Notes: generated from the letters alone by a model not told the origin. A stretch of DNA of 64,000 nt from an uncultured Bellilinea sp. (GCA_938040735.1 CALHYE010000013.1:62001-126000), one strand, 5' to 3'. Counted from the stretch's first letter, positions 16,288 to 24,420 are shown. Made by a program: numbers and translations.

Positions 16288-17454
16288 ATGAACATGACCA
16301 TTCACACCCCCACATCTCAAGCGCCATCAGCCAGCGGATTGCACAAGCCGGTCTTAAAAGTCATTGGCTTGGGCGGCGGCGGCTCCAATGCCATCAACCG
16401 CATGATTGAATTAGGGATCAACGGCGTCGAATTCATTGCGGCCAACACCGACGCCCAGGCCCTCAAAAACAGCCTCGCACCTACCAAAATTCAACTCGGC
16501 CCGCGCCTGACCAGAGGATTAGGCGCTGGCGGAGATTGGAAGATTGGTGAAGCTGCTGCCGAAGAGAGTTACAAGGAATTGAACGCTGCCCTAGCCGGTG
16601 CGGATATGGTGTTTTTGACCGCCGGTATGGGCGGTGGAACCGGCACCGGAGCAATTTCAATTGCCGCGCGGGTAGCCCGCACCTTAGGCGCGGTAACCGT
16701 CGCGGTGGTGACCACCCCCTTTGGGTTTGAAATTGGCCGCCGGCAGGTCAATGCCCGCGAAGGTCTGGCGCGCTTACGACCCTACACCGATACCCTCATC
16801 ACCATCCCCAATGACCGGCTGCTAAAAATCGCCTCGCGCGATTTGACGCTGGAAATGGCTTTCCGTCTGGCCGATGACGTGCTGCGCCAGGGCATACAAG
16901 GCATCTCGGAATTGATTACTGAACCAGGCCTGATCAATGTGGATTTTGCCCACATCCGCACGGTGATGCAGTCGGGCGGCGGATCTCTGCTTTCGATTGG
17001 CTTTGCATCCGGGGAACGCAAGGCTCAAAAAGCTATTGAACAAGCCCTCCACCATCCGTTGATTGATGACATCCACCTCGAAAATGTATCGGGTATCATC
17101 GTCAACTTCACCGCCGGGCCTGACCTGACCTTTATGGAAGTGATGGAAGCCCTGACCGATTTACAGGAAAAAACCAGTAATCAGGCTGAAATTATCCCCG
17201 GTGTGATCACCGATGAACGAATGGGAGATCGGGTTGAAGTCATCATGGTTTTAACCGGAATTGGAGCAACTCCCATTGAAGTACCCCAAATGACGGCCCG
17301 CTCAGTCCAACAGTCAGAAGCAGTGGCTGCTGCGAGGTCTATGCCCCGTCCCCAGCCGGTAATGGATCGGGCCGAAACAACCCCATCTCAAGAACCTGCT
17401 GCCATTCAAGCCGATCTGGATATTCCCGCCTTCTTACGCCGGCGGGTTCGATAA
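16288..17454 (+). CDS. ftsZ: FtsZ-family GTPase with altered T7 loop
   Basis: Tubulin-like GTPase that polymerises into the division ring, 388 aa. The nucleotide site is intact: GLGGGGSN at the N-terminus, NTDAQAL, and the G-box GMGGGTGTGA (about residues 113-122). The C-terminal peptide DIPAFLRRR, which binds FtsA/SepF-type partners, is present. The T7 loop reads NVDFAH (residues 217-222) where canonical FtsZ has NVDFAD; the missing Asp helps hydrolyse GTP in the neighbouring subunit. AAGGAG upstream supports ATG 16288. The gene lies among glycosidase-like and small membrane-protein genes, not in a recognisable dcw cluster, so it may be a second FtsZ. Confidence 0.92.
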   Translation: MNMTIHTPTSQAPSASGLHKPVLKVIGLGGGGSNAINRMIELGINGVEFIAANTDAQALKNSLAPTKIQLGPRLTRGLGAGGDWKIGEAAAEESYKELNAALAGADMVFLTAGMGGGTGTGAISIAARVARTLGAVTVAVVTTPFGFEIGRRQVNAREGLARLRPYTDTLITIPNDRLLKIASRDLTLEMAFRLADDVLRQGIQGISELITEPGLINVDFAHIRTVMQSGGGSLLSIGFASGERKAQKAIEQALHHPLIDDIHLENVSGIIVNFTAGPDLTFMEVMEALTDLQEKTSNQAEIIPGVITDERMGDRVEVIMVLTGIGATPIEVPQMTARSVQQSEAVAAARSMPRPQPVMDRAETTPSQEPAAIQADLDIPAFLRRRVR

Positions 17455-17474
17455 ACCCTCACAAGGAACTTCTC

Positions 17475-17693
17475 ATGGATGCCAAAGTCCTTCAAAGTGT
17501 ATGCCGCCAGGTGTATCAAAAACACCCCGAAGTACGTGGAGTAACGCCCAAAGTTAAACCTCAAACCAGCAGCGCTTTTTTATTGATTTTCGAGAGCAAA
17601 GGCATAACCGCCAACGGGCAGACTATCCGGCATACCATTCGCGCCGTCGTTACCGCTGAAGGGAAAATTACCAAACTATCCTCATCGCGCTAA
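17475..17693 (+). CDS. Small hypothetical protein downstream of ftsZ
   Basis: Unrecognised 72-aa basic soluble protein (VCRQVYQKHPEVRG, HTIRAVVTAEGKITKLSSSR). The second half looks like a short beta-sheet. An AAGGAA lies just upstream of ATG 17475. It begins 20 bp after ftsZ and is followed 14 bp later by a small membrane protein, so it is almost certainly part of the ftsZ transcript. Its size, position and base composition support it as real. Confidence 0.65.
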   Translation: MDAKVLQSVCRQVYQKHPEVRGVTPKVKPQTSSAFLLIFESKGITANGQTIRHTIRAVVTAEGKITKLSSSR

Positions 17694-17707
17694 TCCGGAG
17701 GTTGATC

Positions 17708-17926
17708 ATGAATGGTTCACTTTCTAACAAATGCGAGTTAATCTTCTGGGATTTAGCCATTGATCTTCTCACCCGTTCTATGTGGTTGCGTAATTTAATT
17801 CGACGGGCGGTTTTGCTCAAAAACTTACCCAATCTTAAGCTCTATTTCTCCATCATTTTGCTCAGTGGATTGTTCGGGTTCTTGATGGGTTTTTCAATAC
17901 CGCACTTTTTACAAATCTTCCGGTGA
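17708..17926 (+). CDS. Small membrane protein in the ftsZ operon
   Basis: 72-aa protein with one clear transmembrane helix near the C-terminus (YFSIILLSGLFGFLMGFSI) and a basic segment before it (LIRRAVLLKN). GGAGG at 17697-17701 is 6 nt from ATG 17708, which favours this start over the TTG at 17702. Its stop overlaps or abuts the next gene. Function unknown; the location makes it a candidate membrane partner for the FtsZ variant. Confidence 0.65.
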   Translation: MNGSLSNKCELIFWDLAIDLLTRSMWLRNLIRRAVLLKNLPNLKLYFSIILLSGLFGFLMGFSIPHFLQIFR

Positions 17927-17931
17927 TTTTC

Positions 17932-19050
17932 ATGAAACGCTCTTTGCAATCCGGAATTGTTTTATTATTCCTGGGTTTATTGCTTCTACCGTTGCAGACC
18001 ACACAGGCGGTCCGCGGTGTCCCCGGCTCACCTGATTTTGGTTATGGGGCGTGGATTCATCCACAAACCGCGCTTAGTATCGAAAGCACGCAGTTGGTTG
18101 GCGAAATTCCTCTGGACTGGGTAGCGGTTCCGCTTAACTGGGCAGAGGCAATGCCGCAAATTTCGAGCGCGCCCGATCTGGATACTCTGGATGCAGTTTT
18201 TAGTGGTCTTGCCGGACGTGGAGCAGTGGTGATGTTGCGCCTGTATAACCCGCCCGAGTGGGCCAAGACCGAAACCGGCATCAACGCTGAGTTAACTGCC
18301 CAGTGGCTTGCCTGGCTAAGTCAGCGTTACCCGTCCCTGCTTCGGGCAGTGGAATTGTTTCCAGCCGCAAATACCCGCCAGGGATGGGGAAATACCCCCA
18401 ACCCCCTCCACTACGCTGTCTTTTTCCAGGAAGTCAAGGCTTCATTACAATCACGCGGCATTGACCTTTTACTGATTGCCGGCGGTTTACAACCGCTCAA
18501 CCCTCATTCAGATCCCGAAGATTGGGACGATCTTACCTACCTCCTCTCATTGTACGAATATGGGGCAAAAAAATGGATGCCGGTGTTGAGCATCCAGATT
18601 CCGGTACTCAGCGGCGATCCTTCCCGACCCGCTTCAACTCAGGATAATTTTGCCCTTCGCCATTATGAACAGGTTCGCCAAATCATGTTGACGAACGATC
18701 ATTCAGAAGGTATCCTGTGGGTGACCCTGCTCAATCCGCCTGATGGTACAATAGATAAAACCGACCAAATTTACGCTCAGTCGGTCCAACAAGCCGAATG
18801 GCTAAGGCAGGCATTGGTTCAGATGCGTTCTCAACTTTACATGGGGGTGGTGTTTATAACTAGCCTGAATCCTCCCCCTGCCGGCAATCCCTTTAAGGGT
18901 CAAACTGCTTTGTGGACTGAACAAAAGACCTTCCACCCCTTTTACTCCGTCTTACAAGCGGTCATTCAACAGACTAATCCTTCCACAACCATCAATCGTC
19001 CTGGCCGACCAAAGACTATCCCTATACCAAAATGTTTGAATAAAAAATAA
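17932..19050 (+). CDS. Exported TIM-barrel glycosidase-like protein
   Basis: 372-aa protein with an N-terminal signal peptide (hydrophobic run LLFLGLLLLP, then QTTQA before a likely cleavage site). The mature part reads like a family of TIM-barrel glycosidases (FGYGAWIHP, WVAVPLNWAEAMP, VVMLRLYNPPEW, LFPAANTRQGWG, LLIAGGLQPLNP). No catalytic Glu pair can be assigned with confidence. A GTG at 17923 overlapping the previous stop is an alternative start. It is followed 5 bp later by another exported protein. The substrate is unknown. Confidence 0.72.
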   Translation: MKRSLQSGIVLLFLGLLLLPLQTTQAVRGVPGSPDFGYGAWIHPQTALSIESTQLVGEIPLDWVAVPLNWAEAMPQISSAPDLDTLDAVFSGLAGRGAVVMLRLYNPPEWAKTETGINAELTAQWLAWLSQRYPSLLRAVELFPAANTRQGWGNTPNPLHYAVFFQEVKASLQSRGIDLLLIAGGLQPLNPHSDPEDWDDLTYLLSLYEYGAKKWMPVLSIQIPVLSGDPSRPASTQDNFALRHYEQVRQIMLTNDHSEGILWVTLLNPPDGTIDKTDQIYAQSVQQAEWLRQALVQMRSQLYMGVVFITSLNPPPAGNPFKGQTALWTEQKTFHPFYSVLQAVIQQTNPSTTINRPGRPKTIPIPKCLNKK

Positions 19051-19055
19051 CTCTG

Positions 19056-19730
19056 ATGCGCAAAATATTCCTCATCCTGTCCATCCTTGCCTTCCTTTCA
19101 TGTCTGGCAGCAGGTATTTTTATTGCCCAAAAATCATTGGGGACTGACAACCAGCAAGGAAACATTCAGGAGATAGCCCGACCGTCATCACCCCATCAGC
19201 AGAATATATTATGGATTCATGTGGATCAACTGGAGAAAGATCAACCCGAGTTAATCTCTGTTTGGGGCTTAATTCTCTATTTTCCCGAACCCAAAATTAT
19301 CCTGCAGCCAATTTATCCTTCTCCCATTGGACGCGATAGTTTTCCGCTGGCTGACTTCAAATTGACCAAAGCAAAAAACCTTAATTCCCGTTTTCTTCAG
19401 CGGGTTGCGCTTCAAACCCAAATGAATTGGGATAATTACATTCTCATAGATCATCAAGCCCTTTCCTTTTTTACTGCCGAATTAACGACCGATGAAGTCA
19501 TTTTCCCCCCAAATCAAACGGACGGGGTGATTACAATTGAGCGTGCCTACTTATCACGACTCTGTGATCGCTTTGTAGAATTGGAAGAGAGCGCTTTTCA
19601 ACAAATTCAATGGAGACACATTATCCCCGATCACTGGCATTCAAATCTCCCTTTCGATGAAGCGATTCTTCACTTGGAAAAATTGACTTATCCACAAAAC
19701 CCTGCAAAATGCGAGGTTTTTGGAGAATAA
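19056..19730 (+). CDS. Membrane-anchored extracytoplasmic hypothetical protein
   Basis: 224-aa protein with one N-terminal transmembrane or signal segment (IFLILSILAFLSCLAAGIFIA), then an extracytoplasmic domain. The layout ILWIHVDQLE...ISVWGLILYFPEPKIILQPIYP, beta-rich with a central helical part, is loosely reminiscent of LytR-CpsA-Psr-like domains, but the conserved Arg/Asp set of that family is not evident. Last gene of the 14.9-19.7 kb run. Function not assigned. Confidence 0.65.
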   Translation: MRKIFLILSILAFLSCLAAGIFIAQKSLGTDNQQGNIQEIARPSSPHQQNILWIHVDQLEKDQPELISVWGLILYFPEPKIILQPIYPSPIGRDSFPLADFKLTKAKNLNSRFLQRVALQTQMNWDNYILIDHQALSFFTAELTTDEVIFPPNQTDGVITIERAYLSRLCDRFVELEESAFQQIQWRHIIPDHWHSNLPFDEAILHLEKLTYPQNPAKCEVFGE

Positions 19731-19743
19731 AACCCTTTTGATG

Positions 19744-19749
19744 TTATAA
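19744..19749 (+). promoter_or_regulatory. -10 box of the FKBP gene
   Basis: TATAAT in the gap after the 19056-19730 gene, about 54 nt before ATG 19804. The -35 is weak. Confidence 0.4.
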
Positions 19750-19803
19750 TTTGAAAGTTATTAAATTTTGCTCTGGGTAAGTCCAGAAAGATTGGAGAAA
19801 AAC

Positions 19804-20340
19804 ATGAATCAAAAAGCCGCTCCCACAGTGGTTGCCGATGATGTAGTTGTCACCATGGCATACACCTTGACCGTCAACGGCGAAGTAATTGACACCTCAG
19901 AAGAGTCAGACCCCTTGATCTTCTTGCAGGGTTACCGGAACATTATTCCGGGTTTGGAAAGAGAATTATATGGATTGAATGTCGGCGATACCAAAAAAGT
20001 GATCGTCAAACCTGAAGACGGCTATGGTGATGAGGATCCCGAAGCCTTTATGGAAGTGCCGCGCAGCGACTTTCCGAAAGAAATTCCGCTTGAAGTTGGA
20101 ACTGAGCTGGAAATTCGGGATGAAGACGATGAAACCTTGCTGGCAACCATTGATCGGGTGACCAAAGAGTCCGTTCGGCTGAATTTCAATCATCCTCTGG
20201 CAGGTAAAACCCTCGAATTTGATGTTAAAATCCTGGAACTACGCGCCGCCACAGAAGAAGAAATCGAACACGGCCACGCTCACGGTGGTGAAGAAGAAGA
20301 TTTCGACGAATTTGATTTTGAAGACGAAGAGGAAAACTAG
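19804..20340 (+). CDS. FKBP-type peptidyl-prolyl isomerase, SlyD-like
   Basis: 178-aa cytoplasmic prolyl isomerase/chaperone. The N-terminal FKBP half-domain opens with VTMAYTLTVNGEVIDTS and includes PLIFLQGY..IIPGLERELYGLNVGD, then the IF insert (DPEAFMEVPRSDFP), then the second FKBP half ending NHPLAGKTLEFDVKILEL. The acidic tail contains a short His-rich stretch (HGHAHGG), as in metal-binding SlyD proteins, though with few histidines. The start at 19804 has TTGGAGA upstream. A strong hairpin terminator follows. Confidence 0.92.
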   Translation: MNQKAAPTVVADDVVVTMAYTLTVNGEVIDTSEESDPLIFLQGYRNIIPGLERELYGLNVGDTKKVIVKPEDGYGDEDPEAFMEVPRSDFPKEIPLEVGTELEIRDEDDETLLATIDRVTKESVRLNFNHPLAGKTLEFDVKILELRAATEEEIEHGHAHGGEEEDFDEFDFEDEEEN

Positions 20341-20342
20341 CG

Positions 20343-20381
20343 AAAAATCACGACCGGTTTTTGTAACCGGTCGTGATTTTT
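20343..20381 (+). terminator. Bidirectional intrinsic terminator
   Basis: Perfect 17-bp inverted repeat (20343-20359 and 20365-20381) with a 5-nt loop. The stem ends in A5/T5, so it can end both the FKBP transcript and the convergent ATP-grasp transcript. Confidence 0.85.
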
Positions 20382-20412
20382 ATAATCAACTCGAAAGAAA
20401 ACAGGAAGAATC

Positions 20413-21474
20413 TCAATCCAGCATTCCGTAACGTCTCATAGCAGTGTGTAAAATCATCAGCACCAGTTCACTATGGCTGACTCCATCCGCCGCTGCTTCG
20501 ATCACAATATCCGAAATGCCCGGCGATAATCCCGGCAGTGGGTTGACTTCGAGGATATAGGGTTTCCAGTTATCATGAGCGTCCAATCGAAAGTCAACCC
20601 GGGCCACATCCAGACATCCGCAAACCCGAAAAACAGCCGCTGCCAGCCAATTCAGCTCATCCACCATCTCTTCATCCAACGGCGCCGGGCAAAGGTAGTT
20701 CAAATCCTCTGCCAGCTGCACTTTAAGCCGGTTTGAATAGACCACATCGCTTTCCGCAAACGGTTTCAAGTCCACTTCCATCGGCGGGAAAAATCTTAAA
20801 CCGGCCTGAATGCGGGGCGCATTCAAATTATTCGGTAATCGGCGGGCCACCGGCCCAATCAGGTTACCGACCATGCCTACGGTTACTTCCCGGCCCTCGA
20901 TGTAACTTTCCACCAGAGCTGTCTGGCGATATTTACCTAAAATATGAGCGACCTGTTGACGCAACTCTCTTTCATTATGAACAATGGAGTTAGCGCTCAC
21001 TCCCATGCCAGTCCCTTCCCGGCTGGGTTTGACAAATAAGGGGAACTGCATCCCTTCCGAAAGCGGTTCATCCACTCGCTCAAAAGTTTGAAAGTCGGGC
21101 GTAGGAAGGTCATGATAGGTCAGAACCCGCTTGGTCATCGGTTTATCCAGCGCCAATGCCAGCGTCAGCACTTTAGAGCCAGTATAAGGTAATCCCATCA
21201 TCTCCAGCAAAGCCGGAATTTGCGCCTCCCGCGCATCCCCAAAGCGGCTCTCACAGATGTTGAAGCACATATCCGGCTGATAGCGCCCCAATTCCTCTAT
21301 CAGACGCAAATCACCTTCAAAAAACTCCGCCTCGTATCCACCGGAGCGGATGGCCTGAACAATTGCCTCGACGGTTGATTCCGAATCCAGATCATCCCAC
21401 TGGTCAGATGGCATTCCTTCCCAGTGAGGGGCATTTTTCTTTAAGTTTGCCAAAACCGCTATTTTTTTCTTCAT
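20413..21474 (-). CDS. D-alanine--D-alanine ligase-like ATP-grasp protein
   Basis: 353-aa ATP-grasp ligase resembling Ddl, which makes the D-Ala-D-Ala dipeptide of peptidoglycan. The layout fits: N-terminal domain starting KKKIAVLANLK, FNICESRFGDAREAQIPALLEMMGLPYTGS (the substrate-binding Glu), KPSREGTGMGVS in the ATP-grasp lid, and metal-binding ILEVNPLPGLSP. The CESRFGDAREAQIPA segment replaces the typical E..GxxGEDG region of classical Ddl, and relatives of this kind exist beside true Ddl in many genomes, so substrate identity is open. It converges on the FKBP gene. Confidence 0.85.
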   Translation of the reverse strand: MKKKIAVLANLKKNAPHWEGMPSDQWDDLDSESTVEAIVQAIRSGGYEAEFFEGDLRLIEELGRYQPDMCFNICESRFGDAREAQIPALLEMMGLPYTGSKVLTLALALDKPMTKRVLTYHDLPTPDFQTFERVDEPLSEGMQFPLFVKPSREGTGMGVSANSIVHNERELRQQVAHILGKYRQTALVESYIEGREVTVGMVGNLIGPVARRLPNNLNAPRIQAGLRFFPPMEVDLKPFAESDVVYSNRLKVQLAEDLNYLCPAPLDEEMVDELNWLAAAVFRVCGCLDVARVDFRLDAHDNWKPYILEVNPLPGLSPGISDIVIEAAADGVSHSELVLMILHTAMRRYGMLD

Positions 21475-21616
21475 AATCTACTCTCGCTTATGGTTAAAAA
21501 AGAATCTCCATACCCTGCGCGGTATGGAATTTGCAAACCGATTGAAGCCATCCGAATTCACAATTGCAAGTATACTCAATATTATCAATAAAAAAAGGGG
21601 TCAATTGGAGCGTCTT

Positions 21617-22672
21617 ATGGAAAATTCAAATTTACCCGACTTAATTCGATCCCATTTGTTGGAATCGGGCAACCCGGTCATTGTAAATGACAAAATCTAT
21701 CTCTGCTGGCTGGGCGACCATCCGCCTTCCATCATCAGCGATCTGAATCACTGGGATGATGAGCATCCTCTTCAATTCGATCATCTCGAAGAGGATTTGT
21801 GGATTTACCCGCTGGAATTACCGGCCGGCTCATACATTGAATACGCTTTGATCCGCCATAAACGACGCATCCACGACCCTTATAACCCCCACCGCACCCC
21901 CAACGGCATGGGAAGGTTCAATCACTTTTTCACCTTTCCCGCCGCCGATTTGGAGTTGTTCTTTCCCAAAGACCTTCCTCCCCTGCAGGGTCAGTTGACC
22001 AGTCTCCGTCTTCCAACCTATCAATTGCTGGCCGGTAAAAAACGCAGCGTCCATTTCTACCAGCCTCCTGTGAAGCAAGCGGTTCCTTTAATGATTCTGT
22101 GGGATGGGAAAGAATATCTCGAACGGACAATGCTGCCTCACCTGGTGGAGGAATTGGTGGAACAGGGAAAAATTGAACCGATTGCCCTCGCCTTAATTGA
22201 AAATGGCGGGCGTTACCGCACGATGGAATACCTCTGTTCTGAGGCAACCCTTGGATTTGTGCAATTTGCCGTCATTCCGGCCGCTTTGCAGCACCTGAAG
22301 TTCATCCTTCCTCAAGAAAAACCCGGCAGTCTGGCAATTGGCGGCGCTTCTCTGGGGGGATTGATGGCGCTCTATACGGCGCTGCGCATGCCGGAATGGT
22401 TTAGCAAAGTACTTTCCCAATCGGGCGCTTTTGCCATAAGGGATCAAAAACTGGTCGTTTGGAGCTTAATCGAGCATCAGCAAACCCTGCCGCTAAAGTT
22501 GTGGCTGGATTGCGGAATTTATGAGCCGCTGATTGAAACAAACCGACAAATGGCCGCCCTGCTCGAACAGAAGGGATATACCTTCACTTACAAGGAGAGC
22601 CTGAGCGGTCACAATTATCCCGCCTGGCGACGACTTTTGCCAGATGCCTTAATTTCCCTCTTTGGTCGGTAA
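21617..22672 (+). CDS. Esterase-D/enterochelin-esterase-like alpha/beta hydrolase
   Basis: 351-aa cytoplasmic serine hydrolase. An N-terminal Ig-like domain (YLCWLGDHPP...HDPYNPHRTPNG) resembles the non-catalytic domain of enterochelin-esterase Fes and CBM48-like modules. The catalytic alpha/beta domain has the nucleophile elbow GGASLGGL and a C-terminal His in SGHNYPAW; the acidic residue lies in WLDCGIYEP. GGAG upstream favours ATG 21617 over the in-frame ATG 21524, which adds 31 residues. The substrate is unknown. The next gene begins 3 bp after the stop. Confidence 0.85.
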   Translation: MENSNLPDLIRSHLLESGNPVIVNDKIYLCWLGDHPPSIISDLNHWDDEHPLQFDHLEEDLWIYPLELPAGSYIEYALIRHKRRIHDPYNPHRTPNGMGRFNHFFTFPAADLELFFPKDLPPLQGQLTSLRLPTYQLLAGKKRSVHFYQPPVKQAVPLMILWDGKEYLERTMLPHLVEELVEQGKIEPIALALIENGGRYRTMEYLCSEATLGFVQFAVIPAALQHLKFILPQEKPGSLAIGGASLGGLMALYTALRMPEWFSKVLSQSGAFAIRDQKLVVWSLIEHQQTLPLKLWLDCGIYEPLIETNRQMAALLEQKGYTFTYKESLSGHNYPAWRRLLPDALISLFGR

Positions 22673-22675
22673 TTC

Positions 22676-23017
22676 ATGGGACAGGATTTTTCCGCTCCAG
22701 CCTCTTCTTTTCCAATCCGGAGGATTTATATTTGCGGTAATGGGAAATGTATTCACCGTCAGGCCGCCGAGAAAGTATTTGAACATTTGCTTTCATTGAT
22801 CCAGACACACCAATTGGATGATATCGACTCGCCGTATCGGATCAAGTGCCAGATTGCCGGCTGCCTGGATATATGCGAAAACGGCGTTACGCTTGTCATC
22901 CAGCCAGATGGAATGTATTACTGGAACATTGATGAGAATAAAGCAGAAAAAATTTTCTTTCATCATCTCCTCAAAAATCAACCGGTTGAGGAATTCCTGT
23001 ATAAGCCAAAACTCTGA
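22676..23017 (+). CDS. (2Fe-2S) thioredoxin-like ferredoxin domain protein
   Basis: 113-aa protein of the thioredoxin-like 2Fe-2S ferredoxin family. RIYICGNGKC supplies the first cysteine pair, and KCQIAGCLDICENG the later set (CxxxC spacing), consistent with the cluster ligands of this family. It would carry electrons for an unidentified partner. It starts 3 bp after the esterase, so it is cotranscribed. The next 410 bp contain no protein gene on the plus strand. Confidence 0.85.
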   Translation: MGQDFSAPASSFPIRRIYICGNGKCIHRQAAEKVFEHLLSLIQTHQLDDIDSPYRIKCQIAGCLDICENGVTLVIQPDGMYYWNIDENKAEKIFFHHLLKNQPVEEFLYKPKL

Positions 23018-23100
23018 TTCGAATTTTCGTATAAGTAACCTCTGGTGGATTAAGAATCTTAAAATTCCTCACGAATTTGTCCAGACATCATTAAAAATAC

Positions 23101-23129
23101 TTGACTCTCGCTCTCAATCTATCTATAAT
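23101..23129 (+). promoter_or_regulatory. Strong sigma-70 promoter of the orphan RNA
   Basis: TTGACT (23101-23106) and a perfect TATAAT (23124-23129) at exactly 17 bp. It is the best promoter in the window. Transcription should begin at about 23135-23137. Confidence 0.85.
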
Positions 23130-23135
23130 AAAAAT

Positions 23136-23420
23136 GCAGGGAGCTCAAAGGAATTGATGGCTCCTCGACGGGTAAGCGGGAGTTTTTGGTAAAACTGAGT
23201 ATTTGAGGGTCAAACCTTAAAAACAGATTACCTAAAGAGACTGTGTACAGTCACCCCGCAAGGTGCATTCGCTTCCTGGTGGGTTGCGGAAAACCCCTTC
23301 CCCCAAAAAACGGGAAGTAAAAACCAGAGAAGGATGCCCAAGGAAAACGACGAGGAAAGCAAGTAGGTTACTTTGAGCCCCTGCTCATTCCACCCCCGGT
23401 TGAAATGACCGGGGGTGTTT
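23136..23420 (+). ncRNA. Orphan structured non-coding RNA, family not recognised
   Basis: About 285 nt between a strong promoter and a strong terminator, with no convincing ORF. The 5' end (23136-23150) pairs with 23371-23384 in a 14-bp closing stem with one bulged A. Inside, a nested helix is built from 23188-23192/23228-23232, CTG/CAG, and TTTGA/TCAAA. Further hairpins lie at 23239-23252, 23256-23289 (CCGCAA/TTGCGG) and 23297-23317 (CTTCCC/GGGAAG). I looked for RNase P (no GGAAAGTCC core), tmRNA (no tag or tRNA-like end) and SRP RNA (no GGAAGGAAGCAG loop) and found none. 6S RNA is not excluded but this is longer than typical 6S. It is not a leader: the next gene is on the opposite strand. 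Confidence 0.75.
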
Positions 23421-23422
23421 TT
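23391..23422 (+). terminator. Intrinsic terminator of the orphan RNA
   Basis: 10-bp perfect GC-rich stem (CACCCCCGGT / ACCGGGGGTG), a 7-nt loop and TTTTT. It lies just before the stop codon of the convergent hpt gene. Confidence 0.88.
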
Positions 23423-23427
23423 GCCGC

Positions 23428-24012
23428 TTATTTGGTTTTTGCTTTCAACACCTCCGGCTTCAGCAGTCCAACAAAGGGAAGATTGCGATATTTTTCGTGG
23501 TAGTCCAGCCCGTATCCCACAACAAATCGGTCCGGCAGGTCGAATCCCTTATATTTCAAAGGAATATCAATCAAACGATGAGCCGGTTTGTTAAACAGCA
23601 CACACACCTCAAGGCTGGCCGGATTGCGATCCCGCAGGCTGCGCAGCAGATAACCCAACGTCAGCCCTGTATCAATCACATCTTCCACAAACAGGACATG
23701 CCGCCCATCAATCGGTAATTCAAGGTCTTTGATCAGTCGCACCATTCCGCGTTGACGCGCTTCGGCTGAATAGCTGGCAACTGCCAGAAAATCCACCTCA
23801 CTGGCCACGGTAATCACCCGAAGCAAATCAGCCATCAGGAAAAGAACCCCCTTAAGCACCCCCACCAGCACCGGATTTTTATCGGCATAATCCCGCGAAA
23901 TTTGATTGCCCAATTCAAGGACTTTTTGACGAATCTGTTCTTCGGTAATCAGAATTTCGCGAATATCTTTTCCAAGTTCACCGTATTTTTCCAGAATCTC
24001 ATCATTCGTCAT
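23428..24012 (-). CDS. hpt: Hypoxanthine phosphoribosyltransferase
   Basis: Purine salvage enzyme that joins hypoxanthine or guanine to PRPP, 194 aa. The PRPP-binding motif reads VLFVEDVIDTGLTL, and the C-terminal active-site segment is VVGYGLDYHEKYRNLPFVG. It overlaps the upstream nuclease-like gene by 11 bp, so the two are cotranslated. A paralogue diverges at 25073. The two share the family core but differ at the N-terminus and hood. Confidence 0.93.
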   Translation of the reverse strand: MTNDEILEKYGELGKDIREILITEEQIRQKVLELGNQISRDYADKNPVLVGVLKGVLFLMADLLRVITVASEVDFLAVASYSAEARQRGMVRLIKDLELPIDGRHVLFVEDVIDTGLTLGYLLRSLRDRNPASLEVCVLFNKPAHRLIDIPLKYKGFDLPDRFVVGYGLDYHEKYRNLPFVGLLKPEVLKAKTK

Positions 24013-24391
24013 CGCTTTGCTGTTGAGCCTCCGTCCCCTTCAGGTGATTGGCCTCATCAAACAACCCGTATTTGACCATCAAATCGCGCATCTCCCGCCG
24101 TTTGAGTAATTTGATCTTGATATGCGGATACAGCTGATTCATCAACCGAATTTTTTTGTTTTTACGGGTGGATAACTGCGGCCTTAGTGTCGTGAGCTCA
24201 ATGTACAAATCCTGTTCCGGCAGGTAAAAATCGGGCGAAAAAGCGAGGGTTACCTTCCCTTGCTCGTCCCATTCCAAAGGGAAGGTATGCGGCTCATATT
24301 CCCAGCGGATTCCGTAAAAATCTAAAATTCGGGCAAAAATTTCCTCTGCCGGATGTGCAAAAACGGGTTTCTTTGGTTCATCCTGCGTCAA
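24002..24391 (-). CDS. Small nuclease-like hypothetical protein
   Basis: 129-aa protein, not confidently assigned. The core reads FSPDFYLPEQDLYIELTTLR followed by a KNKKIRL run, i.e. Asp, then Glu-x-Thr, then Lys; this resembles a PD-(D/E)XK or Vsr-like endonuclease fold. I place the start at TTG 24391 because GAGGTG lies 8 nt upstream; a frame back to 24526 only opens inside the kinase gene. It is between a cytidylate-kinase-like gene and hpt, overlapping hpt by 11 bp. Confidence 0.65.
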   Translation of the reverse strand: MTQDEPKKPVFAHPAEEIFARILDFYGIRWEYEPHTFPLEWDEQGKVTLAFSPDFYLPEQDLYIELTTLRPQLSTRKNKKIRLMNQLYPHIKIKLLKRREMRDLMVKYGLFDEANHLKGTEAQQQSDDE

Positions 24392-24420
24392 TGAAGAAAC
24401 ACCTCGATTCTCAAAAGAGT

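Noticed and set aside
23136-23420. RNase P RNA, tmRNA, SRP RNA or a riboswitch.
   Set aside because: No RNase P GGAAAGTCC core near the 5' end, no tmRNA tag ORF or tRNA-like end, no SRP GGAAGGAAGCAG loop, and the next gene is on the other strand, so a leader riboswitch is not possible. 6S RNA remains open.
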